This document shows, in pieces, positions 1 through 7,595 of a stretch of 64,000 nt of DNA. The position numbers and the translations under genes were made by a program. The DNA comes from Geothrix fuzhouensis (GTDB lineage Bacteria > Acidobacteriota > Holophagae > Holophagales > Holophagaceae), in NCBI RefSeq assembly GCF_024609325.1, contig NZ_JANHMQ010000001.1, positions 868,001 to 932,000 on the forward strand. Direction: 5' to 3'. The notes beneath the pieces were generated by a model. That model saw only the letters and a list, made by a program, of their open reading frames with translations, did no database searches and was not told the DNA's origin. The first letter of the stretch is position 1. The number at the start of each line of letters is the position of its first letter.

Positions 1-199
1 GCGGGAGGAGGGCCGCACCGTGATCGTGTCGACCCATGTCATGCCCATGGTGGAAGACATCTGCGACCGCGTGGGCATCATCTTCGACGGCAAGCTGCAC
101 GGCGACGCCCCGCCCCTGGAGCTCCTGCGGTCCCGAGGTGCCAAGTCCCTCGATGAAGTCTTCTTCCAACTGGCGGCCGAATCGGAAGGGGGCAACTGA
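1..199 (+). CDS. ABC transporter ATP-binding protein, 3' end (partial)
   Basis: Only the last 65 codons lie in the window, read in the frame beginning at base 2 and ending at the TGA at 197-199. The fragment has the H-loop segment VIVSTHVMPMVEDICDRVGI followed by the usual FDGKLHGD turn of ABC ATPases. It would power the permease that follows, because its stop codon overlaps that gene's ATG (TGATG). Together they form an ABC-2 exporter of the NatA/NatB type. The substrate cannot be told from the sequence, and the Walker motifs lie outside the window. Confidence 0.9.
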   Translation, partial: REEGRTVIVSTHVMPMVEDICDRVGIIFDGKLHGDAPPLELLRSRGAKSLDEVFFQLAAESEGGN

Positions 200-1389
200 T
201 GCGCGGCGCTCTGCTCATCGCCAAGAAAGAGTTCCTGGAACTCTCGAAGGATCGGAAGACACTCTTCTTCGCCTTCGTGCTGCCCTTCCTGCTCTACCCC
301 GCCATCTTCGGGATGATGGCCAAGATGGCGAAGCGGGATGAGGACCAGAACCGCAATAAGGCCAGTCGGATCTACCTGGCCGATCCCTCGGGTGCCATCT
401 CCGGGATGCTGCAAGCCGACCGGAAACAGTTCGAGCTGGTGCCGAAACCCGAGGGGGACCTCAAACAGGCCCTCCGTGATCAGAAGCTGGACCTGGCGTT
501 GGAGGCGGACCAGGGAGCGGCCGCGTCACTCCAGAGATCCGAGACCTTCACCCTGGCCGTCACCGTGGATGAGAGCGAGCACACCTCCGAGTTGGCGCTC
601 AAGCGCGTCAAAGACGCCCTCAAAGGCCAGGAGAAGAGCTGGATCCAGGCGCGGCTGCAGACGCTTGGAGCCTCCTCCCAGCTGGCGGAGCCTCTGAAGC
701 TGGAGGTGAAGAATGCCGCGGACCCGACCCTGGAAATGGGCAAGGTTCTGGGCCGGATTCTCCCCTACCTGCTGATGATCATGATGTACACCGGCTCGAT
801 GCAGCACGGGATCTACGCCACAGCCGGAGAGAAGGAGCGCCACACACTGCTGAGCCTCATGGCCACGCGCCTCCCGAGAAACCAGATCATCCTGGGCAAG
901 CTGCTCTACATCTTCAGCATGGGCGTGATCGCGGCGCTGCTGAACCTGTTGAGCATGAGCCTCTCCATCCCCTTCATCGGAGGGGGCTCCACGAATTCCA
1001 TGCAGGCGCTGGCGGCCGTAGCCAACCCCATGACCCTGGGTCTCACCTTCATGATCATGGTGCCGCTGGGTCTCTTCTTCTCGAATTTCATCCTGCTCAT
1101 GGGCATCCAGGCCCGGAACACCATCGAGGCCGGCAGCGCCATCACGCCTGGCATCTTCCTGGTGGTCTTCCTCGGCATCTTCACCATGTCTCCGGGCGTG
1201 GACAAGATGGCCTTCCTTTCCTACGTGCCCGTGGTGAACGTCTGTCTGGCCCTGCGCAAGTTGTTCAGCCAGCAGTTCAACCAGATGGAATACCTGGTGG
1301 CCTTCGCCATGACGGTGGGTCTGGCGGCCCTCATGACCTGGGTTTCCACCCGGATCCTCAACCGGGAGAAGGCCCTCTTCAAGGCCTGA
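199..1389 (+). CDS. ABC-2 type transporter permease (NatB-like)
   Basis: This 396-residue inner-membrane protein starts with one hydrophobic segment near residues 25-45. A long soluble, probably extracytoplasmic, stretch follows to about residue 190, and then a cluster of about five membrane segments. After the second membrane segment it carries AGEKERHTLLSLMATRLPR, a form of the EKE..TL signature seen in NatB/ABC-2 permeases. The ATG overlaps the stop of the ATPase gene, so the two are translationally coupled. Members of this family export sodium, drugs or other small molecules; the cargo here is unknown. Confidence 0.88.
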   Translation: MRGALLIAKKEFLELSKDRKTLFFAFVLPFLLYPAIFGMMAKMAKRDEDQNRNKASRIYLADPSGAISGMLQADRKQFELVPKPEGDLKQALRDQKLDLALEADQGAAASLQRSETFTLAVTVDESEHTSELALKRVKDALKGQEKSWIQARLQTLGASSQLAEPLKLEVKNAADPTLEMGKVLGRILPYLLMIMMYTGSMQHGIYATAGEKERHTLLSLMATRLPRNQIILGKLLYIFSMGVIAALLNLLSMSLSIPFIGGGSTNSMQALAAVANPMTLGLTFMIMVPLGLFFSNFILLMGIQARNTIEAGSAITPGIFLVVFLGIFTMSPGVDKMAFLSYVPVVNVCLALRKLFSQQFNQMEYLVAFAMTVGLAALMTWVSTRILNREKALFKA

Positions 1390-1473
1390 GGGTGGATTCC
1401 CCGGGGCCGGGGGGACATTGCCCGGAGAAAGCTGTCATCCTATAGTTTCTCCAAGGCTTCCCGAGGATCACGC

Positions 1474-2010
1474 ATGGCGACGAAGGCAAAGTCAGAACAA
1501 GCTCCCAAGTCCGCCCCCGCTCCGGCCGCCCAGCCCCAGCCCTCGTCGTTGGCCGGTGCCTTCGCGAAGGCCGTCAAGCTCGTGGACGGCGGCAAATACG
1601 CCGAGGCCATCAAGGCCCTGGACACGCTGATCGATGAGGCCCAGGCCGCAGGTGAATGGGCGATCAAGCGCCGGGCCCAGGTCTACCACGCCCTGGCCGA
1701 ATCGAAGCTGCACCCCGCCAAAGTCAGCACCCCCGATGTCATCACCGAGATCCAGGCCAGCCTGAACCGGCGCGATACGGATGGCGCGCTCAAGCAGCTT
1801 GAGAAGGCCATCAAGGCGCACTCGGCGCAGGGCAACCTCCACTACCTCCGCGCCGTGGCTTTCGCCCAGGCGGATAATGCCGAAGCCGCTGCGGAAAACC
1901 TGAAGAAGGCCGTGGAACTGGATGCCGACCTGATCTTCCAGTGGCACATGGAGCCGGACTTCAACTCCGTTCGCAAGTCTCCCCTCTTCGCCTTCACTGA
2001 AGGCCACTAG
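1474..2010 (+). CDS. TPR-type helical protein of unknown function
   Basis: The 178-residue product begins with a Lys/Ala/Pro-rich disordered stretch (about residues 1-25) followed by helical repeats. GKYAEAIKALDTLIDEA and DGALKQLEKAIKAHS resemble degenerate TPR helices. The C-terminus, LIFQWHMEPDFNSVRKSPLF, matches the short capping segment often found after TPR arrays. No signal peptide is visible, so it is probably cytoplasmic. It lies between the ABC exporter and yvcK on the same strand. A protein-protein scaffold role is inference only. Confidence 0.7.
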   Translation: MATKAKSEQAPKSAPAPAAQPQPSSLAGAFAKAVKLVDGGKYAEAIKALDTLIDEAQAAGEWAIKRRAQVYHALAESKLHPAKVSTPDVITEIQASLNRRDTDGALKQLEKAIKAHSAQGNLHYLRAVAFAQADNAEAAAENLKKAVELDADLIFQWHMEPDFNSVRKSPLFAFTEGH

Positions 2011-2029
2011 GCCCGCGCTGGACCGCCCT

Positions 2030-3019
2030 GTGATAGGCCCCCTGGGTCTCCACGCTGACCAGCCCTTGAAGGTGGTGGCGCTGGGTGGCGGCACGGGACT
2101 GGCTGCGCTGTTGCGCGCGTTGAAGCGCGAGGCCGGGCGCAGCCGCGACCCCTGGAAGCTCACCGGCATCGTCACTGTCTCCGATAACGGTGGTTCCTCC
2201 GGGCGCCTGCGTGACGAGCTGGGCGGCATTCCTCCGGGAGACCTTCGCAATTGTCTGTCCGCCCTGACGCTGGAGGATTCGGCGCTGTCGGACCTCCTGA
2301 ACTACCGCTTCAAGGGGGACGGCAGCCTGGCCGGACACTCCCTGGGGAACCTCATGCTCTGGGCCCTGGCGGACCTCACGGGCGACTGGGTGCGCGCCAT
2401 CCGACAGCTCTCAGGCGTGCTGGTGACGGTGGGCCGGCTCTTTCCCTCCACCGTGGTGCCCATCACCCTCTGTGCCGAAGACATGGACGGCCGCCGCTAC
2501 GAAGGCGAAACAGCCGTGGGCTCCTGCCACCCGCCCTTGGCCCGCCTGTGGATGGAGCCTGCCGAAGCCGAACCGTTGCCGGAGGCAGTCCTCGCCCTCC
2601 TCCGGGCCGATCTCGTGCTCCTCAGCCCCGGCAGCCTGTACACCTCCACGATCTCCAACCTCCTGCTATCCGAACTCCAGGAGGCCGTGGCCATATCCCG
2701 GGCGCCGGTGATCTACGTGGCCAACCTCATGACCGAACCCGGGGAATCCTCTGGGATGGACCTGGAGAACCATGTGGCCGCCATAGCCGCGTTCGGGCGC
2801 GTGGGCATCTCGGCGGTGATCGCCAATTCCGCGCCCCTCCAACCGGAGATGCTGGCCCGCTATCGGGAAGAGGGTGGCGAGCCGATCTCGGCTTTCTCCA
2901 GTGAAGTCCTGGGCATCCCGGTCCATCGTTTCCCCTTGCTGGATCCTGAGGCCCCGCTGGCGCGGCATCACCCGGACCTTTTGAATCAGGCCATCCGCGA
3001 GACGCTGACTCGGCTCTGA
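2030..3019 (+). CDS. yvcK: YvcK/CofD-family gluconeogenesis factor
   Basis: The 329-residue product starts at a GTG codon. Family signatures are in order: VVALGGGTGLAALLRALK near residue 15, VTVSDNGGSSGRLRDELGG, GHSLGNLMLWALADLTGD, CAEDMDGRRYEGE and LLSPGSLYTSTISNLL, then VYVANLMTEPGES. YvcK proteins bind UDP-sugars and influence gluconeogenic growth, morphology and peptidoglycan synthesis; they share the fold of the CofD F420-biosynthesis transferase. No cofC/cofE partner is nearby, so YvcK is the better name. An upstream in-frame start is not evident. Confidence 0.92.
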   Translation: MIGPLGLHADQPLKVVALGGGTGLAALLRALKREAGRSRDPWKLTGIVTVSDNGGSSGRLRDELGGIPPGDLRNCLSALTLEDSALSDLLNYRFKGDGSLAGHSLGNLMLWALADLTGDWVRAIRQLSGVLVTVGRLFPSTVVPITLCAEDMDGRRYEGETAVGSCHPPLARLWMEPAEAEPLPEAVLALLRADLVLLSPGSLYTSTISNLLLSELQEAVAISRAPVIYVANLMTEPGESSGMDLENHVAAIAAFGRVGISAVIANSAPLQPEMLARYREEGGEPISAFSSEVLGIPVHRFPLLDPEAPLARHHPDLLNQAIRETLTRL

Positions 3020-3130
3020 GAGACCACGCGAAGCCAGGTCCCACGGGTGGTCCAGAGACTTGGAGATTTCTGATCACCCTGGGTTTCGGCCAAGTATCGA
3101 GGTAGCCTTGTCTGGAGAGGAGGCTGGGCC

Positions 3131-4255
3131 TTGGCACTGAGTGGTGATCTCGCGACGATGGGCCTGGAAGACCTCTTCCAGTGGCTCGCCGTGGGCAAGA
3201 AGTCCGGCGTACTCGAGCTTCGGGGTCCCCTGCACACCAAACGGGTGGCCTTCCACGAGGGCCGCATCACCAGCGTCTGGTCCTCCGATCCACGCGAGTA
3301 CCTGGGCCAGTATCTGCTGGCCTTCAACCGCATCACCGAGGAGCAGTTGCGGGACGCCCTGGCCACTCAGGAGGACGAACAGCAGCTGCTGGGGCGCATC
3401 CTCATCAACCGCCACCTGATCACGGAAGCCGAGGTCCGGCGCATCGTGCAGATGAAGGTGGAGGAGAGCATCTACGACACGTTCCTGTGGAGTGTGGGCA
3501 GCTTCGAATTCCACGATGGCGCCGCCTCCCACCAGAAATCCATGCTGCTCAGTCTCGACGTCACCGGCATCGTGCTGGAGGGCGCCCGTCGGATGGACGA
3601 CTGGAAGCGCATCCGGAGGGTCATCAAGGGTGGCGACGCTGTCCTGGCGGCCGTTTCCGAGGCCATCGCCGAGCACCTGCCGCTGGCCACGGAGGACGCC
3701 GACCTCCTCGCGCGCCTGGACGGGCATATCCGTCTGGATCAGCTGGTGCTGGACATCCGCATGCCCGAGTTCAAGATCAACAAGCTGCTCTTCGACCTCC
3801 ACGAAAAGGGGCTGGTGCGTCTTGTGAACGCTGGCGGCAGCGTCGGTGACAACCCGAGCCTCCAGCTCCAGCGGGCCCGCGCCCTCGTGGAGAAACAGAA
3901 GCTGCAGGAGGCCCAGGTGGAACTCCGGCGCATCCTCAAGGACCAGCCCAGGCATGTGGATGCCGGGAAAATGATGGTCGTGGTCCAGGATCTTCTGGAG
4001 GACAAGAAGCTGGACCTGGAACTGGTGCCTGAGCTGGCGGTGAGCCTGGATGAATTGATGACCACGGACCTCGGTTCCAACGAAGCCTTTCTGGCCAGCC
4101 GGGTGAATGGCCTGTGGTCCATCCGCGACATCCTCACCATTGCCCCTTTCGAGCATGATGAATGCCTCGCCATCTTCTCGCGGCTCATCAAGCGTGGGAT
4201 TCTCAAGACGTCCAAACCCGCCCAGGGGGGAGATCAGCCGCTCGTCCTCCGCTGA
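3131..4255 (+). CDS. DUF4388 domain protein with helical/TPR region
   Basis: This 374-residue protein starts at TTG, which gives MALSGDLATMGLEDLFQWLA, the typical start of a DUF4388 (PatA N-terminal-like) domain. The domain covers roughly residues 1-100, with the usual KKSGVLELRG and FHEGRITSVWSSDP strands. A long second region follows and includes a TPR-like segment around residues 240-290. DUF4388 proteins occur in signalling and gliding/polarity contexts in many soil bacteria, but the biochemical role is not known. No signal peptide or membrane segment is visible. The next gene begins 22 bases after its stop. Confidence 0.8.
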   Translation: MALSGDLATMGLEDLFQWLAVGKKSGVLELRGPLHTKRVAFHEGRITSVWSSDPREYLGQYLLAFNRITEEQLRDALATQEDEQQLLGRILINRHLITEAEVRRIVQMKVEESIYDTFLWSVGSFEFHDGAASHQKSMLLSLDVTGIVLEGARRMDDWKRIRRVIKGGDAVLAAVSEAIAEHLPLATEDADLLARLDGHIRLDQLVLDIRMPEFKINKLLFDLHEKGLVRLVNAGGSVGDNPSLQLQRARALVEKQKLQEAQVELRRILKDQPRHVDAGKMMVVVQDLLEDKKLDLELVPELAVSLDELMTTDLGSNEAFLASRVNGLWSIRDILTIAPFEHDECLAIFSRLIKRGILKTSKPAQGGDQPLVLR

Positions 4256-4277
4256 CCCCTCCCATTCCGGAGGCGCC

Positions 4278-4985
4278 ATGCGCATCGCCATCGCCCTACT
4301 GCTGATCACCCTTCCCCTCGCCGCGGCGAAGAAGCCCACCCCGGCCCAGCTTCAGGCCCAGGTCAAGCAGCTCACGGAAGAACGGAACGACCTCAAGCAG
4401 CGCTTGGCGGCCACCGAGGACATCCAGCAGGAACTGGCCGCCGCCCAGAAGGCCAGGGACTTGTCCCGAGCGGAGGCAGAGGCCGCCCGCAAGGAAGCGG
4501 ATGAGCTTCGCGCCACCCTCCAGGAGAACAAGGGGGGCGGGGATGCCATTTTGAAGGACGTGCAGGCCGCCAGGCAGGAGGCTGAAGCCGCCACCGCGGA
4601 GGCAGCGAAGCTCAAGGCCGAGAACCAGGAACTCCGCAGCAAGGTGAACGCAGCCCCGGCGGAGGGGGATCTGGTCGTGCTGGGCGAGGAGATCCAACCC
4701 GCCCGACCTCTCAACCTGAACCGCGTGACCCCGCGGCTGAAGTCCTCGGGGCTCTTCTCCAGCCGTCCGAAGGGCGTCGTCGTGGTGAACGTCCTGGTCA
4801 GCGAGAAGGGCGAAGTGATCGCCTCCCGGCTGGTCCAGGGTCTCCCTGGCGATGGGCCGGATGAGAAGGAGGCGGACGCAGCCTGTGTCGAGGCCGCCAA
4901 GAAGGTCGTCTTCGACCCGGCTACCTCCAAGGATGGCAAGATCCGCTTCAAGGTTTGGCAGGGCGTGGGGTTCTACCTCGATTGA
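4278..4985 (+). CDS. Periplasmic coiled-coil protein with TonB-C-like domain
   Basis: I start this at the ATG at 4278 because GGAGG lies at 4269-4273 and the N-terminus MRIAIALLLITLPLAAAKK is a signal peptide. The product is 235 residues. Residues about 25-130 are rich in Glu, Lys, Ala and Arg with heptad spacing, indicating a coiled coil. The last 90 residues (ARPLNLNRVTPRLKSSG, then VVVVNVLVSEKGEVI and VFDPATSKDGKIRFKVW) resemble the TonB C-terminal fold found alone in many periplasmic proteins. An energy-transducing role is unlikely because the N-terminal anchor looks cleavable. Confidence 0.72.
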   Translation: MRIAIALLLITLPLAAAKKPTPAQLQAQVKQLTEERNDLKQRLAATEDIQQELAAAQKARDLSRAEAEAARKEADELRATLQENKGGGDAILKDVQAARQEAEAATAEAAKLKAENQELRSKVNAAPAEGDLVVLGEEIQPARPLNLNRVTPRLKSSGLFSSRPKGVVVVNVLVSEKGEVIASRLVQGLPGDGPDEKEADAACVEAAKKVVFDPATSKDGKIRFKVWQGVGFYLD

Positions 4986-5001
4986 AGGTTTCAGGCTGAA
5001 G

Positions 5002-5802
5002 TCACGTCCGCTCGCCCCAGGGACTGGGCTCGCCCATGCCCCAGCGGGCCTCGTACCAGACCTTCTCCAGGCATAGGCCCTCCGGCGGAGCGGTGAGGCC
5101 GGCCTGGGTGCGATCCCTGGCAGCCAACACGCTCCCGAGGGAAGCCGGGAGCCGCCGCCCTTTCCCCACTTCCACCAGCGTGCCGGTCACGATGCGGACC
5201 TGATGCATGAGGAAGCTGCTGCCCTCGAAAATGAGATCCACACCGCCGTCTCCGGGCACGATGCGAATGCCATGCAAGGTCCGGACGGGGGACTTCGCGG
5301 CACATTCCGTACAGCGGAAACTGGAAAAGTCGTGGGTGCCGAGCAGAGGGGCAACCGCCTCCGCCATGGCCGGGAGATCCAAGGCCGCTGCCCGATGGAT
5401 GTGCCAACGGTAGGAAGCCATCAAGGGATCCTCGGCCGGCCCCAGGCCCAGCCGGTAGATGTAGCGCTTGGCCACCGCGTGTTGCCGCGGGAAGAAGCCC
5501 TCGGGAGCAGGGCGCGCCTGCATCACCCGGATGTCCTTCGGCAGGTGCGCGTTCAGTGCCGCCAAAAGGCGATAGGGCTCCCAGGCCCGAGACGTATGGA
5601 TCAGCACGCCCTGGGCGCGGGCATGCACGCCCGCATCGGTGCGCCCCGTGCCCTGAGGCATGGGCGCAGCTGGCTCGAAGGCCCGCAAAGCTTTCCAGAG
5701 ATCCCCCTGCCCGCTCCGCAGACTTGTCTGGATCTGCCAGCCGTGAAAGCCCCCGCCCGCATAGGCCACGGTTAGGAAGAAGGGATGTGTCATGGGATCC
5801 AT
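5002..5802 (-). CDS. truA: tRNA pseudouridine(38-40) synthase TruA
   Basis: The 266-residue protein isomerises uridines 38-40 in the tRNA anticodon arm. The catalytic aspartate is in GTGRTDAGVHARAQ (about Asp-56), and the family motifs YIYRLGLG and DFSSFRCTEC follow, with SSFLMHQVRIVTGTLVEVGKG near the C-terminus. The ATG at 5793 (MTHPFFLTVAYAGGG) is an alternative start only three codons inside. It converges with the TonB-C-like gene and diverges from the long HU leader region. Confidence 0.95.
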   Translation of the reverse strand: MDPMTHPFFLTVAYAGGGFHGWQIQTSLRSGQGDLWKALRAFEPAAPMPQGTGRTDAGVHARAQGVLIHTSRAWEPYRLLAALNAHLPKDIRVMQARPAPEGFFPRQHAVAKRYIYRLGLGPAEDPLMASYRWHIHRAAALDLPAMAEAVAPLLGTHDFSSFRCTECAAKSPVRTLHGIRIVPGDGGVDLIFEGSSFLMHQVRIVTGTLVEVGKGRRLPASLGSVLAARDRTQAGLTAPPEGLCLEKVWYEARWGMGEPSPWGERT

Positions 5803-5814
5803 CTTAGAGCGCTG

Positions 5815-6030
5815 AACAAAACCCGACGAAGCTGGTTGGCGTTTTGTTGGGCCTTCCTAGGTCGGGAACTGCCCCTCTGCGGGCCTTCTGCGTGGGAGTT
5901 CCTCCCCAATGGCCCGTTCTACGGTGATCTGCGACATACATGGAACTTAGGCTCCAGCATTTCCGGCCATCTGGATGTTCCATGCGGACTCAGAGCCCCC
6001 AGGGGGGCCGATCTCCCTTTTTTTTTGAAA
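5815..6030 (+). ncRNA. Candidate structured RNA or leader in the truA-HU gap
   Basis: The 408-base gap 5803-6210 has no convincing reading frame. Its first half contains several complementary pairs: CCCGAC 5822-5827 with GTCGGG 5861-5866, GGAACT 5865-5870 with AGTTCC 5897-5902, and CATGGAAC 5939-5946 with GTTCCATG 5977-5984 (with inner TCCAG/CTGGA). The first two pairs overlap at 5865-5866, so they exclude each other. A G/C hairpin at about 5994-6008 is followed after a short gap by nine T at 6018-6026, like a loose terminator. It does not match SRP RNA, tmRNA or RNase P that I can recognise. Strand and function are inferred. Confidence 0.3.
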
Positions 6031-6038
6031 GAAAAACC

Positions 6039-6067
6039 TTGACCACGCTACATCTGCGGCGTAGCTT
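6039..6067 (+). promoter_or_regulatory. Probable sigma70-type promoter for the HU gene
   Basis: TTGACC at 6039-6044 matches the -35 consensus at five of six bases. A 17-base spacer leads to TAGCTT at 6062-6067, a weak -10. An inverted pair GCTAC/GTAGC spans the spacer. Transcription from here would give HU a leader of about 135 bases, which contains a small hairpin around 6094-6116 (GGCC pairing with GGCC, flanked by CAT and ATG). Confidence 0.4.
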
Positions 6068-6210
6068 CTTGGCAGTTTAGGAAATGCAGTATTCATCGGC
6101 CTTTCCGGGCCAATGATGTTCGAAAACCCAGCAGGTACGGTCGTCTCCACAGGGAGCCGATTTCGTTTTTCTCAACCCGGGGATACAGATCCCCAAATTC
6201 GGAGGTTTCC

Positions 6211-6507
6211 ATGAACAAGGCTGAACTGGTCAGCGCCGTCGCCGATAAGGCCGGCATCACCAAGGCCCAGGCCGCTGCGGCCCTGGATCAGGTGCTCGGT
6301 GGCATCGCTTCCGCCCTGCGCGCTGGCGACAAGGTCACCCTCGTGGGATTCGGCACTTTCTCCGTCGCCAACCGCGGCGCCCGCACTGGCCGCAACCCCC
6401 GCGACAACAAGCCCATCAAGATCGCTGCCAAGAAGGTCGCCAAGTTCAAGCCCGGTAAGAAGCTGGCTGACGAAGTCAACGGCAAGGGTGGCAAGAAGCG
6501 CAAGTAG
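6211..6507 (+). CDS. hup: HU family DNA-binding protein
   Basis: This is a 98-residue nucleoid protein, close to the normal length of HU. It has the dimerisation helices (MNKAELVSAVADKAGITK) and the signature GFGTFSVANRGARTGRNP that begins the DNA-binding arm, then PIKIAAKKVAKFKPGK. It ends in a short extra basic tail, GKGGKKRK. A perfect GGAGG at 6201-6205 gives the start. The strong RBS, long leader and terminator after it suggest a highly expressed single-gene transcript. IHF is less likely, because the arm and tail look like HU. Confidence 0.96.
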   Translation: MNKAELVSAVADKAGITKAQAAAALDQVLGGIASALRAGDKVTLVGFGTFSVANRGARTGRNPRDNKPIKIAAKKVAKFKPGKKLADEVNGKGGKKRK

Positions 6508-6546
6508 GATTAGGCTGACCAGCCCAAGCTGGACACCAGGATCGCG

Positions 6547-6570
6547 GGACCCGTTTCGGCGGGTCCTGTT
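6547..6570 (+). terminator. Rho-independent terminator of the HU gene
   Basis: GGACCCG (6547-6553) pairs perfectly with CGGGTCC (6560-6566) around a six-base loop. A short T-containing stretch follows, and a longer T run lies at about 6585-6591. Confidence 0.75.
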
Positions 6571-6746
6571 TCATGTCAAAGCCCTTTTTTTAAATATTAA
6601 TAGTTGAACACCCTGCCAACCTCCGATGGGCCCGATTCCTGGTTTTTCCAGAAATGGACCGCCGTAAACCCCGTCTTTCTTTGTGATGCGGCGGCGGCAG
6701 GGGAGGAGCGTCCGGCGCTCATCCTGTGTCATCCTGGGACTTCGCC

Positions 6747-7595
6747 ATGACTGCCACCCACCCCAGCGCCCCGCCGGTCGCCCTGTGCCTGGGCGGGATG
6801 GACCCGTCTGCGGGGGCGGGTCTCCTGCGCGATGCCCTGGCCCTGGCAGAGCTGGGCTGCCAACCCATGGCGGTGAGCCTGGCGGAGACCCTCCAGAACG
6901 GTCTGGCTTGCACACGGATCGAGGCCCCGAGCCTGGATCCGGTCCAGCGCCTCGAAACCCTCGCTCCCCATCTGGCGGGCCGCTGGGGCGTGAAGATCGG
7001 CCTCTGCGCCCTGGAGGCGAGCACCTTCCGGCGACTCTGCGCCACGCTGCGCCACCTTGCACCACCGGTCCGCATCTGGGATCCCATCATGGCGCCCAGC
7101 GCCGGAGTGGGCCTGCATGATGGTGAGGATCTTCGTCACCTGGCCGCCGACTTGCTGCCCATGGGCGGTTGGGTGGTGAGCCCCAACCGAGGTGAGGCCG
7201 CCGCCTTCGCCGGACTGCCGCCAGAGGCCATCCGCACGGCCCCACCCGAAGTCCTGGCCACGCCCTGGCTGGAGGCTGGCGCCGTGGCCGTCTGGCTCAA
7301 GGGTGGCCATGCCCCCGGCGACCTGGTGCAGGACCTGTGGATCACCCGCGAGGGCACCGAGCGCCTCGACGCAGCGCCGCGGCTGCCGGGTCAGCGGAGG
7401 GGCACGGGCTGCCTTCTCTCGGCCTCTTGGCTGGGCCTGCGCCTGCGCGGGCTGGACGATCGCGCCGCCGCCCGTGAGGCAGCCCAGCGCCTGCGGGCCC
7501 GCTGGGACTCGGCCTTCTGTCCCGGTGGCGCCGGCCGGCCCATGTTTGCGCCCCTGCCGGTGCCCCTGGAACCCGCCGCCAAGGGGGCCCGGTGA
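6747..7595 (+). CDS. ThiD-family phosphomethylpyrimidine kinase, divergent
   Basis: This ribokinase-fold protein has 282 residues from the ATG at 6747; a GTG at 6726 would add seven. Family features are LGGMDPSAGAGLLRD near the N-terminus, GVKIGLCALEAS, IWDPIMAPSAGVGLHD (the DPVM..SG motif of ThiD), WLKGGHAPGDLVQDL and the nucleotide-binding RRGTGCLLSASWLGL, where GTGC replaces the usual GTGCT/GTGDT. ThiD phosphorylates hydroxymethylpyrimidine phosphate in thiamine synthesis. No other thiamine gene is nearby, and it is coupled to an unknown gene, so substrate drift to another pyrimidine or pyridoxal-type compound is possible. Confidence 0.75.
   Translation: MTATHPSAPPVALCLGGMDPSAGAGLLRDALALAELGCQPMAVSLAETLQNGLACTRIEAPSLDPVQRLETLAPHLAGRWGVKIGLCALEASTFRRLCATLRHLAPPVRIWDPIMAPSAGVGLHDGEDLRHLAADLLPMGGWVVSPNRGEAAAFAGLPPEAIRTAPPEVLATPWLEAGAVAVWLKGGHAPGDLVQDLWITREGTERLDAAPRLPGQRRGTGCLLSASWLGLRLRGLDDRAAAREAAQRLRARWDSAFCPGGAGRPMFAPLPVPLEPAAKGAR

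Noticed and set aside
5815-6030. SRP RNA, tmRNA or RNase P RNA in the truA-HU gap
   Set aside because: None of the conserved core sequences of these RNAs could be found on either strand.
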